NCBI GenBank assembly: GCA_049657775.1
Contig: JBASNZ010000018.1
Span: forward strand, 1-63,348
Length of the DNA stretch: 63,348 nucleotides
DNA from: JBASNZ01 sp049657775
GTDB taxonomy: Bacteria > Actinomycetota > Coriobacteriia > Anaerosomatales > Anaerosomataceae
Direction: 5' to 3'
Below, piece after piece: positions 33,597 through 41,600 of the stretch. A program made the translations under genes and the position numbers. Positions within the stretch are counted from its first letter, which is position 1. Each line of letters opens with the position of its first letter. Below the pieces are notes generated by a model. The model made no database searches and was not told the origin of the DNA. It worked only from the letters and a program-made list of their open reading frames with translations.

Positions 33597-33800
33597 TCAG
33601 GCCCTGCGAACGTTGCTGGCCTGGAGCTTGCCGTTCTGGCCGGTCGTGATCTCGAAGACCACAGCCTGCCCTTCCTCAAGGGTCTTGAATCCGTCCATCT
33701 CGATCTCGCTGTAGTGAACGAACAGGTCATCACCATCTTCGCGAGAGATGAACCCGTAGCCCTTGTCCGGATTGAACCACTTGACTGTACCCTCAGCCAT
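33597..33800 (-). CDS. csp: Cold-shock protein, CspA family
   Basis: 67 residues. A single OB-fold that binds single-stranded RNA and DNA. RNP1 is KGYGFISRED and RNP2 is DLFVHYSEIE. Start at ATG 33800 (MAEGTVKWFNPDKGYG). A promoter at 33974-34000 would give a leader of about 167 nt, typical for cold-regulated csp mRNAs. Confidence 0.96.
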   Translation of the reverse strand: MAEGTVKWFNPDKGYGFISREDGDDLFVHYSEIEMDGFKTLEEGQAVVFEITTGQNGKLQASNVRRA

Positions 33801-33973
33801 CCAGATCCGTCCTTCCGCCCCCGATCGCACGGGGTCACGCTCGTGCGACGTACCTGTCCGCATCCGCTGCATTCTCGCCATGCGACCTGTGCGAAGAAGG
33901 ACGTTAGCGATGACGCCCGCCATGCTGACAAACCGTTTCGCAACCCGTGGGCCGAAGCCCCTCACCGCGAACG

Positions 33974-34000
33974 ATGGTACCACAAACTGTCAGCACGCAA
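33974..34000 (-). promoter_or_regulatory. Promoter of the cold-shock gene
   Basis: Minus strand: -35 TTGCGT (33995-34000), 15-nt spacer, -10 TACCAT (33974-33979). Predicted start near 33967, 167 nt before the csp ATG. Confidence 0.5.
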
Positions 34001-34028
34001 GAGTCACTCCGAACACCCGTTATCCGGC

Positions 34029-34871
34029 TCAGTCGAAGGAGAAGAAGTCTCCATCGTCGGGTGTATCGGCGGGCTTCTCCTCGGCCGTAGGACCGGCGTC
34101 CCGCCGGGAGGCGCCGACAGGCTTGCCAGGAGGCTGCGGCACGGTAGCGTCAGCGGTGATCATCCGTTGCCTCGCGAGAACCGCGACGAGCGCGATGACC
34201 GCCACGGCGAGCGCGCCGATGGCGACGAGGAGCGGTATGTTCGCTCCCCCTCCGGTCGAGCCAGCCGAACCAGCCCCGCGCTTGTAAACGACGTTGATCT
34301 CGAACGGCTGTCCCTTGGTGAGGCGGACCGGCGTGAGGGTATACAGGGTCTCCCCCGCCTCGTTGGAGAGCGGGTCGCCGCCAGGCGCCGGCGTGATCTT
34401 CACGTCACCCGCCCCAGCCTCAAGCGCAACCGAGAAGGTGTACGTTCCGTCCTCGGTGGTGTTGATCCACGAGAGCGGCGCCGTGACCTTCGTGCCCGAG
34501 ACCTGCGCGGCGGCAAGAGACGCCTCCACCTGTGCGACGCGCTTCTCCTGAAGCGTGAACGTCACGACCTGACCTTCTGGCGTCGTGGTCACCGTCACCT
34601 CGCGCGCGAGGTCCGCGCTCGGATCGCCGCCGAGTATCTCTCCGGCCCACAGGATGGTGGCTCCGGCGGGCAGCGGGACCTGGACGGTCGCCGGCAGCGT
34701 CGTCTCCTGGGACAGGATGACGTTGACGATGACCTGCATCGTGTTCGTGTCGCCGATGGGGGCGAACTGGACCTGATATTCCGAGACGCGCGCAAGCGCG
34801 ACGCCTGGCACACCTACCACGAGTGCTCCGAGCATCACGAGTACGATCAGCGCACGAGAGAAGCGTGTCAT
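34029..34871 (-). CDS. Exported, membrane-anchored protein of unknown function
   Basis: 280 residues. A signal peptide (LIVLVMLGALVVGVPGVALA) precedes a beta-rich extracellular region of about 185 residues (for example YQVQFAPIGDTNTMQVIVNV). One C-terminal membrane segment (IPLLVAIGALAVAVIALVAV) and a short Pro/Asp-rich cytoplasmic tail follow. No family is recognised. The ATG is 4 nt after AGGTGA. It sits downstream of folD but 49 nt away, so co-transcription is uncertain. Confidence 0.75.
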   Translation of the reverse strand: MTRFSRALIVLVMLGALVVGVPGVALARVSEYQVQFAPIGDTNTMQVIVNVILSQETTLPATVQVPLPAGATILWAGEILGGDPSADLAREVTVTTTPEGQVVTFTLQEKRVAQVEASLAAAQVSGTKVTAPLSWINTTEDGTYTFSVALEAGAGDVKITPAPGGDPLSNEAGETLYTLTPVRLTKGQPFEINVVYKRGAGSAGSTGGGANIPLLVAIGALAVAVIALVAVLARQRMITADATVPQPPGKPVGASRRDAGPTAEEKPADTPDDGDFFSFD

Positions 34872-34920
34872 GCAGTCACCTGCCAGCAGATCGGGGACCA
34901 TTGGTACGGGGTATTCTAGC

Positions 34921-35772
34921 CTATCCGGCGATGGATGCCTCGGCTGCCGCGACCGTGTTCGCCATGAGGATGGCTCGAGTCATGGGCCCGACTCCGCCCG
35001 GGACCGGTGTGATAGCCGATGCGAGCGGCGCCACGCGATCGTACGCGACATCGCCCACGAGACCGCGCTCAACGCGGTTGATGCCCACGTCGATGACGAC
35101 CGCGCCGGGCTTGACGTAGGTCTCGTCGATCATCTCAGGGCGGCCGATGGCGGCCACCAAGATGTCAGCCTCACGGCAGACGTCAGGCAGGTCGCGCGTG
35201 CGCGAATGGCAGACGGTCACGGTCGCGTTCGCCTCTATCAGGAGCAGAGCCATGGGCTTGCCGACGAGCACCGAGCGGCCCACGACCACCGCACGCTTGC
35301 CCGAAGGGTCGATGTCATACGCTCTCAGCAGCTCCATCACGCCTTCGGGCGTACAAGCGTGTGGGGCTGGAAGCCCGCGCACGAGCCTGCCGATGCTGAC
35401 GGGATGGAAACCGTCCACGTCCTTCTCGGCCGAGATGCGGGCGATGATCGCCTCGGTATCCAGGTGCTTCGGCAACGGCAGCTGCACGAGGATCCCGTGG
35501 ACCGCGGGATCGGCGTTGAAGCCGTCGATGACAGCCTCAAGGTCTCCCTGGGAGATATCCTCCGGCAGCCGAGTGTCGAACGAGCGGATACCGACCTCCG
35601 CGCAGTCGCGCTCCTTCATGTTCACGTACGACTGCGACGCCGGATCGTCTCCCACGAGCACGACCGCGAGCCCGGGAGTCAGCCCTTTGTCCGCAAGGGC
35701 GCGGACACGCTCTGCCGCACGGGCGCGCACGTCCGCCGCCACCTTCTTGCCGTCGATGATCACACCTGCCAC
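34921..35772 (-). CDS. folD: Methylenetetrahydrofolate dehydrogenase / methenyltetrahydrofolate cyclohydrolase
   Basis: 283 residues. It interconverts 5,10-methylene- and 10-formyl-tetrahydrofolate. The catalytic Lys lies in SYVNMKERDCAEVGI, PLPKHLD is the PLPKH signature, and VVGRSVLVGKP and GGVGPMTRA complete the NADP-binding fold. GTG start. It lies 29 nt after fhs in the same direction, so the two enzymes of one-carbon activation form an operon. Confidence 0.96.
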   Translation of the reverse strand: MAGVIIDGKKVAADVRARAAERVRALADKGLTPGLAVVLVGDDPASQSYVNMKERDCAEVGIRSFDTRLPEDISQGDLEAVIDGFNADPAVHGILVQLPLPKHLDTEAIIARISAEKDVDGFHPVSIGRLVRGLPAPHACTPEGVMELLRAYDIDPSGKRAVVVGRSVLVGKPMALLLIEANATVTVCHSRTRDLPDVCREADILVAAIGRPEMIDETYVKPGAVVIDVGINRVERGLVGDVAYDRVAPLASAITPVPGGVGPMTRAILMANTVAAAEASIAG

Positions 35773-35801
35773 ATGTACCGTCCCCTTCGATCCGCGTTTC
35801 T

Positions 35802-37496
35802 CTAAAACAGACCGACGACATTTCCGTCGGCGTCGATGTCGATATTCTCGCCTGCCGGGCGGCTTGGCAGGCCCGGCATGGTCATGATGTCACCGCAGAG
35901 CGCGTACAGGAACCCCGCGCCGGCCGCCAGTCGCACGTCCCGCACGGGAAGACGCCAGCCGCTCGGGCACCCGGTGAGCGCCGGGTCGTGGCTGAGCGAC
36001 AGGTGGGTCTTGGCCATGCATACAGGGAGCTTCTTGAAGCCCATACCCGAGAAGACCGATAGCGCCCGCTCCGCCGCCGGGGAGAAGTCAACGCCGTTGG
36101 CGCCGTAGATCTTGGTCGCGATGGCCTCGATCTTCTCCGCGGGTGTGGCGGTGTCCTCGTAGGTGAACGAGAAGGTGTTCTCACACTCGCACGCGCGCTC
36201 GATCGCCTCGGCAAGTCTGATGCCGCCTGCGGCACCGTCCGGGTGCATCGTATGGGTGACCGCGTCGAACGCTCCGGCCTCGATCGCGGCAGTCCGGATC
36301 AGCTCGTGCTCGGCATCGGTGTCTGTCGGGAAGTGGTTGACCGCGACCACCACGGGGACCCCGAACGACCGCACGTTCGCAACCTGCTTGCGAAGGTTGC
36401 ACACGCCAGCGGCCAGGACGTCGAGGTTCTCCTCGGCCAGACCCGGGTCGAGAGGCTTGCCAGGCCGGATGTGGAAGCGACCGGAGTGCATCTTGAGCGC
36501 GCGCACGGTACACACGATCACGGCAGCGTCGGGGCGAAGGCCGGAGGCGCGGCACTTGATGTTCGCGAACTTCTCAAAGCCCATGTCCGCGCCAAATCCC
36601 GCCTCGGTGACGACGTAATCCGCAAGCCCCAGGCCGATGCGATCGGCGATGACCGAGGAGTTACCGTGCGCGATGTTCGCGAACGGGCCCGCGTGTACCA
36701 TCACCGGTCCGCCGTGGAGGTTCTGCAGGAGGTTAGGCATCACGGCGTCGCGCATGAGCACGGTCATCGCGCCGGCGACCTTGAGGTCCTCGGTGGTGAC
36801 CGGGCGGCCGTCCTTGGTGGCGGCTACGACGATGCGCCCGATCCTGGCGCGCAGATCCTGGAGATTCTCCGCCAGCGCCAGCACGGCCATCAGCTCGCTC
36901 GCGGCCACGATGTCGAACCCGCTCTGCCGTGGCATCCCGTTCGCCCGGCCGCCAAGCCCCACGACGATGTCCCTGAGTGCGCGGTCGGAGATATCCACGA
37001 CGCGACGCCACGTGATGGAGTGGGGGTCGATGCCCAGTGAGTTGCCATGGTGCAGGTGGTTGTCGAGGAACGCCGCGCACAGGTTGTGCGCCGCCGCCAC
37101 CGCATGCGCATCGCCCGTGAGGTGCAGGTTCATGTCCTCCATCGGCACGACCTGCGAGTACCCGCCACCGGCCGCCCCGCCCTTGATACCGAAGACCGGC
37201 CCCAGCGACGGCTGACGTATGGTCGTTAACGCCCGACGACCGAGCGCCTTGAACGCCTGGCCCAGTCCGACCGTGGTCAGCGTCTTGCCTTCGCCGAGCG
37301 GCGTCGGCGTGATGGCGGTGACGACGACGTACCTGCCCAGCGGCGCTGCAGCGATCCGCTCGAGCGTGCTGAGGCGGACCTTCGCCTTGGTCACGCCGTA
37401 CGGCTCGACCTCGTCTGGTAGCAGGCCCATCTCGGCCGCGATCTCGACGACGGGGCGCACGGTCGCTCGCTGTGCGATCTCCAGATCCTCAAGCAC
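35802..37496 (-). CDS. fhs: Formate--tetrahydrofolate ligase
   Basis: 564 residues, full length. It makes 10-formyl-tetrahydrofolate from formate and ATP. The P-loop is TPTPLGEGKTLTTVGLGQA, and LHLTGDAHAVAAAHNLCAA, FGADMGFEKF and ITMPGLP-like MTMPGLPSRP match the family. Start at GTG 37496, 9 nt after AAGGAG; the frame continues upstream without an SD. Together with folD it would support purine and formyl-Met synthesis and is compatible with, but does not prove, a Wood-Ljungdahl pathway. Confidence 0.96.
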   Translation of the reverse strand: MLEDLEIAQRATVRPVVEIAAEMGLLPDEVEPYGVTKAKVRLSTLERIAAAPLGRYVVVTAITPTPLGEGKTLTTVGLGQAFKALGRRALTTIRQPSLGPVFGIKGGAAGGGYSQVVPMEDMNLHLTGDAHAVAAAHNLCAAFLDNHLHHGNSLGIDPHSITWRRVVDISDRALRDIVVGLGGRANGMPRQSGFDIVAASELMAVLALAENLQDLRARIGRIVVAATKDGRPVTTEDLKVAGAMTVLMRDAVMPNLLQNLHGGPVMVHAGPFANIAHGNSSVIADRIGLGLADYVVTEAGFGADMGFEKFANIKCRASGLRPDAAVIVCTVRALKMHSGRFHIRPGKPLDPGLAEENLDVLAAGVCNLRKQVANVRSFGVPVVVAVNHFPTDTDAEHELIRTAAIEAGAFDAVTHTMHPDGAAGGIRLAEAIERACECENTFSFTYEDTATPAEKIEAIATKIYGANGVDFSPAAERALSVFSGMGFKKLPVCMAKTHLSLSHDPALTGCPSGWRLPVRDVRLAAGAGFLYALCGDIMTMPGLPSRPAGENIDIDADGNVVGLF

Positions 37497-37571
37497 GGAC
37501 TGTCGCTCCTTATGAGTGGACGAGCACCGGACGGCGCGGTGCAACAGTGTACCGCTTCGGCCGTGCGTGCG

Positions 37572-38147
37572 TCAGGACGCGTCCCTGTCCTTCACGAGCG
37601 CGAGGGCGGCCCTGAACTCCCCCGTACCCGCCTCACCGACCGCCTCAAAGGCAACCGCCTCGGCGGTGGTGACCTCAACACCTGCATGACGCAGTCGCGC
37701 GAGTGCGACGTCACGATCCGTGTCGCGCCTCGAGCAGACCGCGTCGGCGACGACGTGCACCGAGTACCCTGCGGCGAGCAGCGCGAGCGCGGTCTGCGCC
37801 ACGCAGATGTGCGCCTCCATGCCGACAAGGACCACCTGGCGGCGACCCGTGCCCTGAAGCGCGGAGACGAACGTGTCCTCGGCCATGCAATCGAACGAGA
37901 GTTTGTCGACAGCGATCGAGGTCACCAGCCCCGCGATCTCGGGCACGATCGGCCCCAATCCTCCCGGGTTCTGGCGCGTCGCGATGATGGGGATGCCGAG
38001 GAGCTCGGCTGTGCGCATGAGAAGGCTGGTCGCCGCCACAACCTCCGCCCGTCGCGGCATCACAGCGGCTAACCGCTCCTGGACATCCACGACCAGAAGC
38101 GCCACATCATCGCGCCGGATCACATGATCGCTCGTGGGGGTCATCAT
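37572..38147 (-). CDS. Isochorismatase-family cysteine hydrolase
   Basis: 191 residues. The catalytic triad is visible: Asp 21 in LLVVDVQERL, Lys 82 in VDKLSFDCM and Cys 115 in GMEAHICVAQTALALL. The family hydrolyses isochorismate, nicotinamide and similar amides; the absence of the metal-binding DxH motif argues against a nicotinamidase. Two ATGs in a row follow GGAGGGGC; either is possible. Divergent from the superoxide reductase gene. Confidence 0.88.
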   Translation of the reverse strand: MMTPTSDHVIRRDDVALLVVDVQERLAAVMPRRAEVVAATSLLMRTAELLGIPIIATRQNPGGLGPIVPEIAGLVTSIAVDKLSFDCMAEDTFVSALQGTGRRQVVLVGMEAHICVAQTALALLAAGYSVHVVADAVCSRRDTDRDVALARLRHAGVEVTTAEAVAFEAVGEAGTGEFRAALALVKDRDAS

Positions 38148-38233
38148 GCCCCTCCCGTTATGACTTCCAAATGGGTATGTACCTTCATGCGCCGCTCCTG
38201 GCGCGCAACCTCGCCCAAACGAAGGAGAACCAA

Positions 38234-38581
38234 ATGCCTGACGCGCCCGTACTGGGACCCATCAACCACGTGGCCGACCTGGCGGCCGCAGGTGACTTCG
38301 AGAAGAAGCATACCCCGCACATCGACATCGATGCAGCGGGCGACACGTTCGTCGTGACGGTCACCGTCGGATGGGACGTGCCGCACCCCAACCAGCCGGA
38401 CCACTACATCACATGGATCGAGCTCTATGCCAACGACGCCCCCATCGCACGCTTCGACCTCTCGCCGGTAGCGACAACCCCCGTGGTGTCGGTCGAGGTC
38501 GCGCTGGAAGCCGGTACGGTCCTCAAGGCGATCGAGCACTGCAACCTCCACGGACTGTGGGCTGCCGAAGTCACGCTGTAG
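38234..38581 (+). CDS. Superoxide reductase (neelaredoxin type)
   Basis: 115 residues. A one-iron enzyme that reduces superoxide to hydrogen peroxide without making O2, typical of anaerobes. The centre II ligands are seen as EKKHTPHI (Glu and His), HPNQPDHYITWIELY (His) and EHCNLHGLW (Cys and His). There is no N-terminal desulforedoxin domain. The ATG is 6 nt after AAGGAG. A strong terminator follows. Confidence 0.92.
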   Translation: MPDAPVLGPINHVADLAAAGDFEKKHTPHIDIDAAGDTFVVTVTVGWDVPHPNQPDHYITWIELYANDAPIARFDLSPVATTPVVSVEVALEAGTVLKAIEHCNLHGLWAAEVTL

Positions 38582-38642
38582 CGACTGCCACCGCGCGGCC
38601 CGCTTCGCGGTCTGCACGCCGATCGTCCTGGCCTGAACGAAG

Positions 38643-38665
38643 AAGGGCGCCCGATGGGCGCCCTT
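38643..38665. terminator. Bidirectional terminator between superoxide reductase and subtilase genes
   Basis: Perfect 10-bp stem AAGGGCGCCC / GGGCGCCCTT around GAT. Plus strand: followed by CTCCTTA; minus strand: by CTTCGTTC. It serves two convergent genes. Confidence 0.85.
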
Positions 38666-38684
38666 CTCCTTACCCACGGCGCGC

Positions 38685-41600
38685 TTACCAGATAAGCGCC
38701 GCGATGGCGTTCGAGACTCCAAGCGAAACGGCGCTCGTACCACCGAAGATCTCCACCCTGGTGATCGTATCGGCGTGCGCTTGTATCGCTGTCATGGTGG
38801 CGGGGCTCAGCGTGGTCGGCGACGTCATCAGCAGCATGCCGCCGTTGACCCCGGTCGCCACACCGCCGCCCAGCGCGTCGGGGAAGTTGGTGCCCGTGGC
38901 GATACCCACAAAGCTCCACGTGCCCCAGCCCTGCGCATCGGCGGTGTTCGCTACGACAACAGCCGTCGCGTAGCGGTCTGCTCCGGCCATGCGGTGGGTC
39001 GTTACGCCACTCATCGCCTCAACAGCGCTCGCAACGCCCGGTGACACGACCTTGTCGCCACCCGAGATCCAGACGTCGGTGACGGCCAGATCCTCGATCG
39101 CCGCGCGTGTGACATCGGGGAGTGCGCTTGTCGATGTCAGCAACACCGGGATGCCCGTGCTGTTCGCGAACGGAGACACCGCAAGCGCATCGGCGAAGTC
39201 ATCGCCCCTGGCCAGAAATGCCTCGCCGTTGAACTCGGCACCGGCGATCGTCTCGATCTTTGCCGCCACCTTCGCGGCTGTGTCGTACCGGTTCACGCCC
39301 GCGACCCTTTCCACGGCCACGCCAGGCATCGCGTCCAGTTCGTTCTGGACCCCTGTCGAGACCGCGGCGGTGCCACCCACGATGTACACGTTCTCCACGC
39401 CAAGACGCGTGATCTCGGCGCTGACCTCGGAGGGCAACGAGGTGGTGGGCGTCAACAGTAGGGGCGCGTCGGTCACGCCGGCCAGACCGGAGGCGGACAG
39501 CGCGTCGGCAAAGCCCTGACCGGTGGCGATCACAAGATCCTTCGCCGATGCGAAGGTGTTCTTACTGATCTCGACAGCGGTCTCATAGCGGTTGTCACCC
39601 ATGGATCGGGTGAGCGCCTCGATCGTGCTGAACGGGAGCTCGGTCATCAGTTCGTCACCATCGACCGACCACAGGCCGTCGACAACGATCGCATACTCTG
39701 TCGCGGAGACCAGCGGCTCGGTCGGCGTAAGCGTCGCAAGCGCGGTCACCGGATCGTAGTCGATCGATGTCGGGACGACGTCGACCCCGTCCGTGAGGTA
39801 CAGAGTGGTGTCGTCCAGCGTGGTCTCATCCACGCGCTTGGAGAACTGCACCTGTACGGGCGCGTACGGTTCGGTCGCCGCACTCGTGGACGACGGAAGG
39901 GTCCACTCGACCTCGAACGGGTAGCGGAGCGTCACGGGCAGGGTGATCGCCGACGGCGCCTCCACCGGACCGACGTACACGACGCCCTCGTAGGTCCCCT
40001 CGCGGTCAAGAAGCGTGGGACGGGCCTTGGCCCAGTCGACGCCCAGGTCAAGGCTGGTACCGGCGGCAACGGCCCCTGCAGGCAGGCCGGTCACCGCGAT
40101 GTCGTCGCCCATGGGGTTGGCGATGCTGATGTCGAAGTGATCGGTTCCGGTGACGCTGTAACCGTAGACGTCAACGAGATAGTCGTTGTCGGCGGGAGCA
40201 TCGATGCGGACGTATTCGTATCCGCCGCTGCTCTCCGATTTGCCAACCAGGTCCCAACCACCAACGCCGTCGGACTTGTACACGTACAGATCGAGGTCGG
40301 AGCTTCCCTCGGCCGCGATCTCCACCTCCAGGTAGGCCGCGCCGGTAAGCGTCAGCTCGTGGTACCAGTCCTCGTCTTGCGTGATCGGCTCGTTGGACTC
40401 GAAACGACGGGTGAGGCCATACGCCGGCGCATCCACGCCGCTCAGGTCCATCGTGGTCGTGAAGGTGAGCTGCTCGGTGCCCGAGGGCGCGACATCCACG
40501 ATGTCGAACGCAGTCGGTGAGACGCCGGCGACGCCGGCCTCTCCGCCGAGCGCGAGCTGGGTGACCCCGCCCGGCCAGACCACGTTGTGCACCATGATCT
40601 CGTTAAGGCCCGATGCGATCGGCGCCGACACCCACTCTTCGTTGGCCCCGGTGTTCGTCTGCCACGTCCAGATGCCCGCCTTGATGTTGTTGTTCGACGA
40701 CGCGCCCGTTTGCACGAGTGCGCCGGGACCGAAGACATCGGGGTTGTAGCCGGTGAACTCATCCGGCATGACACCGTAGAGCAGGGTGTCGTTGTCCGCC
40801 TGCATATCGGTGGGCGCGCCAACGGTCGGCCACGACGTGCGCACGAGCCACGTCGCACCCTCCGGCAGGGCCGCGTCATCGGCCACGTCGGTCATGTAGA
40901 AGCGCCAGTCACCCGACTCCGCCCGCCAGTTCCAGTCCTGGTAACCAGCGATCATGTTGTTGGGCATGAGCGACGGCTGGGCGATGGTATCGGTCTCCAT
41001 GCTGCCCATGCCGAAGGTGAAGTTGGTGCCCTGGGCGGCGACCGTCGTGTGAACCGGCACGACGGTCTCTGTGCCACCGACGGCAAGGATCAGTTCACCC
41101 TCATAGAAGCCGGGAGGGGCGGCCGCAGGGATCGAGATCGTCGCCGGGAAGTCCGCGGTTCCGCCTGCGGGTACGGACACGTGGTTCTGCCCGATAGTGA
41201 TCCACGGATCGTCGACCTTCTTGTCCCACATCTCGATCGTGAGGTGCACCGTCACGCTTGGATCGATCTCCGCGACCGAGTTGTGCTGCAGACCCAGGAA
41301 GATCCCGTCGATGTATCGCGACGCCGGGTTCTGGACGCGGATCTCGTGGCTATCGGCGAAGTTGTTCGCATACGAGTAGCGCATGTACTCGCCTTCGTCG
41401 ATCTCGCCGGGATCCACGGAACCGCTGGTATCGTCGTCCGTCCACAGGTTGTCATCCGCGTTCTGGTCTTTCCAGTTGTACGCCAGAAGCCGGATGCGGT
41501 TGTGCGTCGTGGGGTCGGTGTCAAAGGCACCCGTGGGCGCAAAGTCGGCAAAGGCCTCCGTCGCCTTGATCACCATAAGGTCCGGCGTGTTCGCGTCAAC

